Shown here: positions 6,800 through 14,890 of the stretch, in pieces
Layout: the number at the start of each line of letters is the position of its first letter
How positions within the stretch are numbered: position 1 is the first letter of the stretch
NCBI GenBank assembly: GCA_039810085.1
Contig: JBDHWG010000002.1
Location: 62,001 to 126,000 of the forward strand
Length of the DNA stretch: 64,000 nt
Source: JBDHWG01 sp039810085
GTDB taxonomy: Bacteria; Chloroflexota; Anaerolineae; Epilineales; JAHCIE01
Direction of reading: 5' to 3'
Position numbers and translations under genes: made by a program
The notes under the pieces: generated by a model
Told to the model about the DNA's origin: nothing
What the model saw: only the letters and a program-made list of their open reading frames with translations
Database searches by the model: none

Positions 6800-8218
6800 C
6801 TATTTCCCGATACCGGCCGCCACGTAGCTCAGGTAGAGGCCGTAGTCGGCGTACAGCCCGGATGGGCGGAAGCGCGCCACGCACTTGGCTTCTTTGGCTC
6901 CGGCCTCGTCGAACGCGCCACCCGCGTAGAGCGTCATGCCACGCGTGGCGAGTGACATCACGCTGCTGTTGACGCCTTCGCCGAGCGGGCGCCACCCTAC
7001 GCCATCCCAGCGCACCACGAAATTGGCTTCCTTTGTCCCTGTGCTGTCAATCGCCTCGGTGAAGTCGCCGGCGACGTAGAGGCTATTCGCGGACGTTCGC
7101 AATGCGTAGACACGGCCCGACGCAATCCCGAACGTCAGCCCGCTGCCGACCGGCTGCCACGCGCCCCCCGTCCAGCGGGCGATGCCCGACGCGGCCGTGG
7201 TTCCGGCGCTGTCCGAAACGTTCTTGAACTGCCCGCCCACGTACACGTCCGTCCCCTGCGCCGCGATGGCGTACACATAGTCGTCGGCGCCGCCGCCCAG
7301 CGCGGACCAGCGGTTGCCGTCCCAGCGGGCGATGTTGTTTACCGTCGTCGCGCCGCTGGCGTCCGTCGCTGTCGTGAAGGCCCCGCCGACGTAGACATCG
7401 GAGCCATTCATCACGATGCTCGTCACGGCCAGGTAGCCATTCGATGGTCCTGTCAAACCCTCGCCCAGGGCCGACCACGCCTGCCCATCCCACTTCGCAA
7501 TGTTGTTGACGACGATCTTCTCGCCGCTGCTGTTCATGGCGTGGGTGAAGAAGCCGCCGACGTAGACGTCGCTGCCGCTGACGGCGATGGCTGTCACCCC
7601 ACCATCCACGCCGCCGCCCACCGACGCCCACCCGTCGCCGGTCCAGCGGGCGATGCGGTTGACCGTATGCACGCCCTTCTCGTCTGTCGCCTCGGTGAAC
7701 CATCCCCCCACGTAGATGTCTGAGCCGTTCTTGGTGATCGCCCAGACGCGCTCGTTCACCCCATCCTCGAGCGACTCCCAGGTATCGCCGTTCCACTTGG
7801 CGATGAAGTCAACCTCGGTCGTCCCGTTGTCGTCGCGCATCTCATGGAACTGCCCGCCGACATACAGGTCTGTCCCGCTCGTCGCCAGAGCGAACACCGT
7901 GTCGTTGACGCCGTCGGCGACGCTCGCCCAGTTCTCGTCGCCTGCTGTACGCGGCGCTCTGGCTGCCCTACTGCCCGCATCGTCACCTGGACCGACGCGC
8001 GTCTGTGCGTCAGTCGGTGGGCCAAGCGGCGGAACTGCGCCAGACAAATGGACCCGAGGCGCGAGACGGGCAGCTGCCTCAGACACCTCCTCGCCGCAAG
8101 CTCCCTCCAGCGCCCGATTCGGCGTCAGCCCTCTCGCCAGGGTCGGTTTAACGATGGCTAGACACAAGAGGGCTACCAGGAGAAGCGGCCAGATCATTCC
8201 ACTGCGCAAGATGCTCAT
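6800..8218 (-). CDS. Secreted repeat (beta-propeller-like) protein, seven ~50-residue repeats
   Basis: A 472-residue exported protein. From the ATG at 8218 a signal peptide (RSGMIWPLLLVALLCLAIV) is followed by a short spacer and then seven repeats. Each has the pattern W-x-x-L/V-G-x-G-V, a strand ending in G-S/T-D-x-Y-V-G-G-x-F, and x-x-I-A-R/K-W-x-G. Seven blades would close a propeller. No enzymatic motif is visible; adhesion or ligand binding at the cell surface is plausible. The frame stays open to 8287, but that would put 23 residues before the signal peptide, and GAGGGGGG precedes the chosen start. A perfect 12-bp hairpin lies in the leader. Confidence 0.85.
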   Translation of the reverse strand: MSILRSGMIWPLLLVALLCLAIVKPTLARGLTPNRALEGACGEEVSEAAARLAPRVHLSGAVPPLGPPTDAQTRVGPGDDAGSRAARAPRTAGDENWASVADGVNDTVFALATSGTDLYVGGQFHEMRDDNGTTEVDFIAKWNGDTWESLEDGVNERVWAITKNGSDIYVGGWFTEATDEKGVHTVNRIARWTGDGWASVGGGVDGGVTAIAVSGSDVYVGGFFTHAMNSSGEKIVVNNIAKWDGQAWSALGEGLTGPSNGYLAVTSIVMNGSDVYVGGAFTTATDASGATTVNNIARWDGNRWSALGGGADDYVYAIAAQGTDVYVGGQFKNVSDSAGTTAASGIARWTGGAWQPVGSGLTFGIASGRVYALRTSANSLYVAGDFTEAIDSTGTKEANFVVRWDGVGWRPLGEGVNSSVMSLATRGMTLYAGGAFDEAGAKEAKCVARFRPSGLYADYGLYLSYVAAGIGK

Positions 8219-8245
8219 TTTTCCCCCCTCTGCGTCGCAAACAAA

Positions 8246-8280
8246 TGACCCGAGTGGCGCGTTGATGTCCACTCGGGTCA
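8246..8280 (-). promoter_or_regulatory. Perfect 12-bp leader hairpin upstream of the secreted repeat protein
   Basis: TGACCCGAGTGG (8246-8257) and CCACTCGGGTCA (8269-8280) form a perfect stem with an 11-nt loop. On the minus strand it lies 28 nt before the ATG and is followed by TTTGTTTG. It could be an attenuator, an mRNA-stability element or an operator. A second 9-bp stem (8294-8302 with 8307-8315, loop ACTC) lies just upstream. The rest of the 320-nt gap 8219-8538 shows nothing else clear on this strand. Confidence 0.5.
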
Positions 8281-8495
8281 GCCACATTCATATCTGTCCG
8301 CAACTCTGCGGATAGGGCGCCGACGGGGAAGATGGCAGCAACGCGCGCAACGATGGGTCAGCGATCAGTCGCTTGTTTGCCTCGAATCATATCATGCGCC
8401 CGCCTCGCCTGCAAGAAACGGCTTATCGGCCGTTCGCCCCCTAGGGCTGGAGCTGCTGCGTGGAAGTACAGGTGCGTAAAGCCCATCTCTTGGTG

Positions 8496-8501
8496 TACAA
8501 T
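8496..8501 (+). promoter_or_regulatory. Weak -10 box for the thioesterase gene
   Basis: TACAAT at 8496-8501 lies 38 nt before the ATG at 8539. No good -35 box sits 16-18 nt upstream (TGCGTA at 17 nt), so this is tentative. Confidence 0.25.
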
Positions 8502-8538
8502 AGGCGGCGGCAACGGTAAAAGCGAATGAGGATAACCC

Positions 8539-8979
8539 ATGCACGAGAAGCTTCGAGGGTACCCGGTCGTCATCGAGATCCCGGTGTTCTGGGGCGACAT
8601 GGACGCGATGCGACACGTCAACAACACGGTCTATCTCCGCTACTTCGAGAGCGCGCGCATCGCCCTGTTCGAGCGCCTCGGCTACCTCGACGTGATGGAA
8701 CAGACCGGTGTTGGGCCGATCCTCGGCTCGATCTGCTGCCACTTCAAGTTCCCCGTCACCTACCCAGACACACTCTGGGCGGCCGCCAAAGTCACCGACA
8801 TCGCGGCGGACCGCTTCACGCTGCGGCATATCGTCGTGAGCCAGCGCCACCAGCGCGTCGCCGCTGAGGGCGACGGCGTCATCGTGACCTACAACTACCG
8901 CACACAAAAGAAGGCGCCCATTCCGGGCGCCCTCCGGGCGCGCATTGATGAAATCAAGGGCGCAATTGGACACAGTTGA
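8539..8979 (+). CDS. Acyl-CoA thioesterase, hot-dog fold (4HBT superfamily)
   Basis: A 146-residue single hot-dog domain protein, a family that hydrolyses acyl-CoA thioesters in the cytoplasm. Seen: WGDMDAMRHVNNTVYLRYFE, the catalytic-Asp/His-Asn signature of the 4-hydroxybenzoyl-CoA thioesterase type, followed by ESARIALFERLGY. Length is normal for the family. GAGGATAA precedes the ATG. The acyl specificity cannot be read from sequence. It stands alone, facing a convergent orphan regulator. Confidence 0.92.
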   Translation: MHEKLRGYPVVIEIPVFWGDMDAMRHVNNTVYLRYFESARIALFERLGYLDVMEQTGVGPILGSICCHFKFPVTYPDTLWAAAKVTDIAADRFTLRHIVVSQRHQRVAAEGDGVIVTYNYRTQKKAPIPGALRARIDEIKGAIGHS

Positions 8980-8988
8980 CGCGAGACG

Positions 8989-9318
8989 CTAGCCGTCCAG
9001 CTTGCGAACGCGGTAGCCTACGCCGCGTTCCGTAACGATGAGAGATGGGAAGCCAGGTGTGTCGAGCTTGCGGCGTAGGCGAGAGACATGCACCCACAGG
9101 TAGTCGTCGCAGCCGTCGTAGCCCTTGCCCCAGACGCGGTGGAGCAGTTGGTCGCCACTGACGGTCCGTCCGTCTTCCGCAACGAGGTTGTGCAGCAAGC
9201 GATACTCGATAGGTGTCAGGCGGACGGCCTGGCCGCGAACGATGGCCATCCGCAGTGTCGGATTTAGCCCAAGGACGCCGTACTGGATGAAGTTGTTGGT
9301 CTTAGCACGCTGAAGCAT
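8989..9318 (-). CDS. Orphan winged-helix DNA-binding protein (OmpR/PhoB C-terminal type)
   Basis: A 109-residue protein consisting essentially of one OmpR/PhoB-type winged-helix effector domain. Seen: VRLTPIEYRLLHNLV, the VSGDQLLHRVWG helix, the recognition-helix region WVHVSRLRRKLD, and VTERGVGYRV at the wing. No receiver domain is present and no histidine kinase is nearby, so it is not a normal response regulator. It may respond to no phosphorylation signal or act as a dimer partner. The ATG at 9318 follows a GGGGGT purine run. Confidence 0.88.
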   Translation of the reverse strand: MLQRAKTNNFIQYGVLGLNPTLRMAIVRGQAVRLTPIEYRLLHNLVAEDGRTVSGDQLLHRVWGKGYDGCDDYLWVHVSRLRRKLDTPGFPSLIVTERGVGYRVRKLDG

Positions 9319-9441
9319 AGGTTTACCCCCATTTTGCAGGCGACCATGCGCCCGCCCTCCCTTTCACCTAAACAAGAGACTGTGACGAACCCGACTGGCA
9401 GCAGCCGGTCGAAACCCTAAGCAATCGACGACCCGCAGTGC

Positions 9442-9681
9442 TTAGGCCGCCTCACACATATAATCGACAGCCAGCAGCGTCAGGTTGAACCCCTGCAGGC
9501 TATTCAGAATCCCGACAAACGCCGACTGATCCGGCAAGTCGCCCGTGATGACCGTGGTTGCTTCCTCACCATTCGGCACATGCGGCTCAATCGCTAGCGA
9601 GCCGAAGTAGTCCGACCAGCTCTGATCAAGAATGCCCTTGACCGTAAGACGGACGTGGCATCGTGTCGCTGAATATGACAT
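9442..9681 (-). CDS. Small conserved-looking protein of unknown function
   Basis: A 79-residue protein with predicted alternating strands and helices (VRLTVKGIL, ATTVITGDL, FVGILNSLQG) and no signal or TM. The ATG at 9681 is preceded by AGGAGAGTGAGAG; the frame is open to 9735 but with a less protein-like start. It lies downstream of the MalT-like regulator on the same strand, 159 nt away. The fold may be a small ACT-like or ferredoxin-like sandwich, which is a guess. Confidence 0.6.
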   Translation of the reverse strand: MSYSATRCHVRLTVKGILDQSWSDYFGSLAIEPHVPNGEEATTVITGDLPDQSAFVGILNSLQGFNLTLLAVDYMCEAA

Positions 9682-9839
9682 GCCATTACTCTCACTCTCC
9701 TGATCGGTAAGGGGGATTACGACCAGGCTACACAACAGATTGTATTACCTCTATCATACCCCGCTTAGGAGGAGTACGCATCCTCAAAAACGTAGGAGAA
9801 ATGTAGTAGAAGTTTATTAAATTGGGGAGGACAGCGGTA

Positions 9840-12539
9840 TCAGGGGGAGCGCAGGAGGCCGAGGCTACGAGCGCGCTCGACAGCGGCCCGACGGTTGTTG
9901 ACGCCGAGCTTGCCGAAGATATGAGTCACGTGGCTGCGGGCGGTCAGCGGCGAGATAATCAACGCTTCGGCAATCTCTTTGTCCGACAGACGCAAGGCCA
10001 GCATCTCCAGCACCTGCATCTCCCGGGTGGTCAGCGGCTCGATCAGCTCGTCCGGGCGCGCCGATGCTGCCGACACACTCGTCGCAGAGCACGCCCCAGG
10101 GAAGAGAGGTAGTAGGCGGTTAATATGGTCGCGTTCGATACCTTGCTGCCCAAGCCGGTAGAGCATGCCCGCTGCCCTGGAACCGAGATCAAGGTAGGTA
10201 CGCACGTAGCCGTAAGGCGCAGCGATAGTGATGGAACCGCGCATCGTGTCCAGCCCTGCGTCTGTCTCGCCCAGTGTTTCCAGGGCCAGGGCCTTCAGCG
10301 CCAGGAGCAGCGCCAGACGCCAGGCGCTATGCGATGTCTCAGCGGCGCTGATCGGCTCACGCAAGACCTCAAGGGTGCGACGCGCATTATCCGACGTACC
10401 CGAGGCGACCCAGATGCGAGACCGCGTGATGTCTGCCACCTCGAGTCTCAGCAAGCCCTTCTGCTTGAGGGTAGGCACGGCTGCCCAGGCGAGCGCCGTC
10501 TCGAGATCGCCAGCGACGAGAGCGAGACGCGCGCTCAAGCCCTGGGCTTCGTCTAGCAGCGCCGGGTCATCGAACTGGCGGACGAGGGTCAGCAGTTCGT
10601 CCAGCATCCGCCGCGCCTCCTCCATCTGGCCCCGCGCTGCATAGCACAGCGTCAGCGCCACGCGGGACTCATACTCGCCCCACAGATGGCCGCTCCGCTC
10701 GAACGACGGGCACGCCTGGCAGTATTCGATGGCTGCGTCCAGGTTGTTCAATTCGTAGTAGATATGCCCGAGGACAGGGTAAATGTGGGAGGTCATGTGG
10801 CGGTAGCGCTCGCGCTCGTCGAGTGGCGGAAGGGCAGCGCGGGCAGCGTCCGCGGCGCGGGATAGGTCGCCGGCCGCAAAGTTCACAATCATCAGCCCCG
10901 TGTACACCATGGTCTTCTGGGCAAAAGGCATGGCTGGATGACGGCGCAGCGTCTCCTCCAGCCGAGCCAGGGCCTCGTCCGTGCGCCCTACCATCTGTAA
11001 AGCCATCGACCGATAGAGCGTGGCGTAGCCCCGGGCGTAGGCATGCTGCGGCGGAATGTTATCGACCGCCTGCTGCGCCGCGGCCAGCGCCAGTTCGCCC
11101 TGCAACGTATACACCCAGTACTGCGCCCAGAACAGGTTCAGATCGCCCCATAGCGCCTGCCGCTTTTCTTCACTCATCTCAAGGTCGGGCTGCTCCAGTA
11201 GCGCCTGGGCCTGCTGGAGCAGCGAGGCCAGGGCGTCCTGATTGTCTTGGGCGGCTAGCACCCAGCATCGCGCGATAAGCAGCCCCGGCCGGCGCTCGAC
11301 GAGCGCCGGCGGCAGCATGTCCAACCAGCGCTTGATCGCCAGACGGTTGTCCTGGAGAGCAGCGCCATGCACGTTGCCCTCCACAATCCGAGCTGCACCC
11401 GTCTCATCCCCCGCCGCCAGAGCGTGGTGAACTGCCTCACTCACCGCGCCCCGCGCCAGGAACCACGCGCTCGCCCGGCTATGCAGCATTGCGATGTCGG
11501 CCGGAGAAAGTGTCTGGTCCAGCTTGTGGCGGAGAAGGTCGCGGAACAGGTGGTGGTAGCGATACCAGCCGCCCGCGTCGTCGAGCACCACGAGGAACAG
11601 ATTGGCGCGCTCGATCTCCTCAATGACCGCAGCGCAGGCAGCCACGTTGTCGCTCGCCTGGAGAGCGGCCACCAGCGAGGCATTGAAGGCGTCGAGGACG
11701 GCCGTCGTGAGCAAGAACTTCTGGACAGCCGTGGGCTGCTTGGACAGCACTTCGTCCAGCAGGTAATCCATGATGTGGCGGGTGGCGCGGGGCGCAAGCC
11801 CGTGCGTCAGCCGCGCGCCATCTTGCTCGCCGCGTAGGGACAGCGACGCTAGACGGAGGCCCGCCGCCCACCCCTCGGTGCGCTCGGCGAGAACATGGAG
11901 GGTGGCGGCGTCAACTGGTGGAGTATCGGTGTGCTCGATGAACTGCTCGACCTCGGCGAGGCTGAAGCGGAGGTCGTCGGCGCGTACTTCGGCCAGCTGG
12001 CCGCGCGCCCGCAGCCGCGCGAGGGGCAAGGGCGGGTCGGCGCGTGTCACAATCACAAGATGCACAGTCGGCGGGAGCTGGTCGAGGAGAGCTGCCATCA
12101 TCTGGTGGATAGTGATGTCGGTGATGGTGTGATAGTCGTCCAAGACAAGGACAAAGGGGGTAGACAATTGACCCATCTCATTCGTGAGGCGGGTCGCCAG
12201 CGCGGACATCTTAAGCATCTGAGGCGAGTTGAGCAGCGCCAGAGTCGTCTGACACGCATCAGGGAACACGGTCTGAATCGCGCGAATGAGAGACTGAGTG
12301 AAAATCGTGATGTCCGAGGCGTCGGCATCGAGGGCGAGCCAGGCGGCCGGGCGCGGGAGCGTCGCGAGCCACTCGGCGATGAGGGTCGTTTTGCCAAAGC
12401 CAGCCGGCGCGGAAACAAGTGTAAGAGCGCATTTCAGGCTCTTGTTCAAAAGGCGCTCAAGGCGGGGACGTGGTACTAGGTTCGAGCTGATGCGCGGAAT
12501 GCGCAGCTTGGCCGTGGAGATTTCCAGCGCAGCGTCCAT
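9840..12539 (-). CDS. MalT/LAL-type LuxR-family transcriptional regulator
   Basis: An ~899-residue STAND ATPase regulator. It has a P-loop near residues 44-52 (SAPAGFGKTT), a Walker B strand (FVLVLDDYH), winged-helix and TPR-like superhelical repeats through the middle, and a C-terminal LuxR helix-turn-helix (LTTREMQVLEMLALRLSDKE, then ARSHVTHIFGKLGV). Such proteins hold ATP/ADP and are switched on by an inducer bound to the TPR region, then oligomerise on DNA. The target is unknown. The ATG at 12539 matches the normal start of the family; a TTG 18 nt upstream is possible but neither has a strong ribosome site. Confidence 0.93.
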   Translation of the reverse strand: MDAALEISTAKLRIPRISSNLVPRPRLERLLNKSLKCALTLVSAPAGFGKTTLIAEWLATLPRPAAWLALDADASDITIFTQSLIRAIQTVFPDACQTTLALLNSPQMLKMSALATRLTNEMGQLSTPFVLVLDDYHTITDITIHQMMAALLDQLPPTVHLVIVTRADPPLPLARLRARGQLAEVRADDLRFSLAEVEQFIEHTDTPPVDAATLHVLAERTEGWAAGLRLASLSLRGEQDGARLTHGLAPRATRHIMDYLLDEVLSKQPTAVQKFLLTTAVLDAFNASLVAALQASDNVAACAAVIEEIERANLFLVVLDDAGGWYRYHHLFRDLLRHKLDQTLSPADIAMLHSRASAWFLARGAVSEAVHHALAAGDETGAARIVEGNVHGAALQDNRLAIKRWLDMLPPALVERRPGLLIARCWVLAAQDNQDALASLLQQAQALLEQPDLEMSEEKRQALWGDLNLFWAQYWVYTLQGELALAAAQQAVDNIPPQHAYARGYATLYRSMALQMVGRTDEALARLEETLRRHPAMPFAQKTMVYTGLMIVNFAAGDLSRAADAARAALPPLDERERYRHMTSHIYPVLGHIYYELNNLDAAIEYCQACPSFERSGHLWGEYESRVALTLCYAARGQMEEARRMLDELLTLVRQFDDPALLDEAQGLSARLALVAGDLETALAWAAVPTLKQKGLLRLEVADITRSRIWVASGTSDNARRTLEVLREPISAAETSHSAWRLALLLALKALALETLGETDAGLDTMRGSITIAAPYGYVRTYLDLGSRAAGMLYRLGQQGIERDHINRLLPLFPGACSATSVSAASARPDELIEPLTTREMQVLEMLALRLSDKEIAEALIISPLTARSHVTHIFGKLGVNNRRAAVERARSLGLLRSP

Positions 12540-12715
12540 GGGCGAGTTCTCACACAAGACAGGCTGGCGGGGCTAGAACGTATGGTACAAAGGTGCAGCC
12601 AGCTGATGCACAATGGCACAGCCTTCCAGACATCACTAACTTCTCTTAGTTTACCCCACCTATCCATGAGGGTCAATAGGCAGTTTCACCCGCTGGCGCA
12701 CAGGTCGAGCGCGTG

Positions 12716-12744
12716 TTGACGGGCTTTGGACGCCTGCCTATACT
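12716..12744 (+). promoter_or_regulatory. Sigma-70 promoter of the nitroreductase gene
   Basis: TTGACG (12716-12721), 17-nt spacer, TATACT (12739-12744). Start near 12751 gives a ~30-nt leader to the ATG at 12783. This is the cleanest housekeeping-type promoter in the window. Confidence 0.7.
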
Positions 12745-12782
12745 CGATAGAGGTGACGACGAGCAACCCATGGGAGGGAATC

Positions 12783-13295
12783 ATGGACGTATTCGAGACA
12801 ATTCGAACGGCGCTGGCGGTGCGGAGTTACCAGGACAAGCCCATCCCGGCGGACGTGGTGGAGCGCATCGTGGAAGCCGGGCGGATGACGGGCAGCGGCA
12901 TGAACCGCCAACCCTGGCACTTCATCGTAGTTCAGGACCGCGACATGTTGCGCAAGCTCGGCGAGCTTGCCAAGACAGGCCCGTATGTTGCCCAGGCTCC
13001 GCTGGCGATTGTGGTGCTGATCGAGCAGTCACGCCTCGGGGTGCCCGACGGCAGCCGCGCTATCCAGTCGATGATCCTAGCGGCGTGGTCCGAGGGCATC
13101 GGCTCAAACTGGGTCAGCCCCACCGATCTGACGACGAACAAGGCGGTCCTGGGCATCCCCGACAACATGGATGTCCTGGCTGTTCTGCCCTTCGGCTACC
13201 CGGCCCAGGCCGTGGGGCAGGGCAAGAAGAACCGCAAACCGCTGTCCGAGGTCGCCTCCCGCGAGCGGTACGGCCAGCCATTCGAGACAAAATAG
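12783..13295 (+). CDS. Nitroreductase-family flavoprotein
   Basis: A 170-residue FMN-dependent oxidoreductase of the nitroreductase fold. Seen: AVRSYQDKPIPADVVERIVE at the start, the SGMNRQPWHFIVV phosphate/FMN-binding segment, and the AIQSMILAAWSEGIGSNWV helix. Members reduce nitro compounds, flavins or quinones with NAD(P)H. The open frame starts at 12726, but the ATG at 12783 follows GGGAGGGAATC and a clear promoter whose start site lies downstream of 12726. A lipid kinase gene begins 66 nt downstream. Confidence 0.92.
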   Translation: MDVFETIRTALAVRSYQDKPIPADVVERIVEAGRMTGSGMNRQPWHFIVVQDRDMLRKLGELAKTGPYVAQAPLAIVVLIEQSRLGVPDGSRAIQSMILAAWSEGIGSNWVSPTDLTTNKAVLGIPDNMDVLAVLPFGYPAQAVGQGKKNRKPLSEVASRERYGQPFETK

Positions 13296-13361
13296 CACGT
13301 GGCAAGAATCTTGCGACATAGGTCTCCAGACACTAGACATTCTATCTGCATGGAGGCCACT

Positions 13362-14396
13362 GTGAGCGAGACTCAAGACAACCCCACGTCGGACGCGGCA
13401 ACTGGACCGAGCATTGTCGCGCGCGTCAAGGAGGTGGTGACGGCGGCCCTGCCAACGTCCAATCCGGCGACCTCCAATGTCGAAGCCCGGCCAGCGGCGT
13501 CGCCGTATAAGCGTATCCACGCCATTATCAACCCGGCGGCGGGCCAGGACGAGCCGGTTCTGGCGACCCTGAACCGCGTGTTCAAGGCAGCGGATGTGGA
13601 GTGGGAAGTCCACGTCACGAAGCAGGGCGGCGACGCCGAGCGTTACGCCCGCGAGGCCGTCGCCGCGGGCGCCGATTGCGTCGCCGTCTATGGCGGCGAC
13701 GGCACACAGATGGAGGCGGCGGGCGGCCTGGCTGGCTCCGACGTCCCCCTGGCGATTCTGCCCGGCGGCACGGCCAACGTCCTCTCGATTGAGTTGGGCA
13801 TCCCTGGAACGCTGGAAGAAGCGGCGTCCATGATTACCACCAAGCCCACGAAGCGCCGCTGGGTCGACGTGGGCGAGGTGAACGGGCAGCGCTTCATCCT
13901 GCGCGTCGGCCTCGGGCTGGAGGCCCAGATGGTCGAAGGCGCAGACCGCGACATGAAGAACCGCATGGGCGTCTTCGCCTACGCCCTCTCCGCCCTGCAA
14001 GCCCTGCGCGACCCGCAGCCCGCCCACTACGCGATGACGATTGATGGGCAGACTGTCGAGAGCGATGGGCTGTCGTGCATCATCACCAACGTCGGCAGTC
14101 TCGGTCAGCCGGGCATCACATTCCCCGGCATTGTCGACGTCAGCGACGGATTTCTCGACGTGTTCGTCATTCGCCAGGCCGACCTTGGCTCGTTGATGAG
14201 CATGATTACGGCGGTTGTGGTGAACAATGAGCCGGGCGAAAGCCCCAGCGGGCCGCTACAGCACTGGCGGGGCAGCGAGATCAAGATTGTCCCCACGCCA
14301 CTGCAATCTCTTCAGGTCGATGGTGAAGTGCTGGAACCCGCGCCGCTGGACATCAAGGTCATCCCGCGCGCCGTGCAAATCGTCGTACCGTCTTAG
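13362..14396 (+). CDS. Diacylglycerol-kinase-family lipid kinase (DAGKc domain)
   Basis: A 344-residue cytoplasmic kinase of the DAGK/YegS/sphingosine-kinase family. Seen after a ~45-residue disordered start: IHAIINPAAG, the glycine-rich VYGGDGTQMEAAGGL nucleotide-binding motif, and AILPGGTANVLSIELG. The C-terminal beta-sandwich ends with LQVDGEVLEPAPLDI, typical of the family. It phosphorylates a lipid alcohol, which one is unknown. The GTG at 13362 is chosen because GGAGG ends 5 nt before it; an in-frame ATG at 13350 and an open frame to 13299 have no such support. Confidence 0.92.
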   Translation: MSETQDNPTSDAATGPSIVARVKEVVTAALPTSNPATSNVEARPAASPYKRIHAIINPAAGQDEPVLATLNRVFKAADVEWEVHVTKQGGDAERYAREAVAAGADCVAVYGGDGTQMEAAGGLAGSDVPLAILPGGTANVLSIELGIPGTLEEAASMITTKPTKRRWVDVGEVNGQRFILRVGLGLEAQMVEGADRDMKNRMGVFAYALSALQALRDPQPAHYAMTIDGQTVESDGLSCIITNVGSLGQPGITFPGIVDVSDGFLDVFVIRQADLGSLMSMITAVVVNNEPGESPSGPLQHWRGSEIKIVPTPLQSLQVDGEVLEPAPLDIKVIPRAVQIVVPS

Positions 14397-14409
14397 CCGT
14401 GTACGCCGC

Positions 14410-14883
14410 TCAGGAATTCCACACCAGGGGTCGCGTGTCGCCGCGCACGTAGAGCGGGTGGCGGGGCTGGCCGCGCAGCGTCACGCCGAGACAGTGTAGC
14501 CTGCGCGGCCCCAGCATCGCCAGGACAACGCGGTCCCGACCTAACAGCGTGCCCACGTTCCCCCACGCGGCGACAACCAGCGCCGCGCCCGCCACGGCTT
14601 CCTGCAAATGACGGTCGTTCTCCGAGCCTACGGGGTCACTCACCGTCTTCAGCGCCTCCGGCGAGGACGAGCGATAGGCGAACAGGTTAACAACTTCCAG
14701 CCGGCCATACCCCCACGACCGCGCTAGCCCGATACAGCGGCGGATCGTCGGGTCGTCGCGGAACTCATCCGCCGTGCTTGGATTGAGCATGACGAAGACG
14801 ACCGGCGCGCCATCGGCGCCCCACTGCCGCGAGAGGCGGTAGCGGTAGACGCCGCTGGCGTCGAACAGGGCGCCGCGTCCCAT
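14410..14883 (-). CDS. DUF1643-family protein
   Basis: A 157-residue protein of the DUF1643 family. Seen: VFVMLNPSTADEFRDDPTIR, CIGLARSWGYGRLEVVNLFA and VVAAWGNVG. These are the family's conserved blocks; its biochemical role is not known to me. The ATG at 14883 begins 7 nt after the stop of the M20 peptidase gene, and its ribosome site (GGGTGAG) lies within that gene's end, so the two are translationally close. The longer open frame to 14988 is only the shadow of the peptidase's 3' end. Confidence 0.85.
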   Translation of the reverse strand: MGRGALFDASGVYRYRLSRQWGADGAPVVFVMLNPSTADEFRDDPTIRRCIGLARSWGYGRLEVVNLFAYRSSSPEALKTVSDPVGSENDRHLQEAVAGAALVVAAWGNVGTLLGRDRVVLAMLGPRRLHCLGVTLRGQPRHPLYVRGDTRPLVWNS

Positions 14884-14890
14884 CGCCGTG

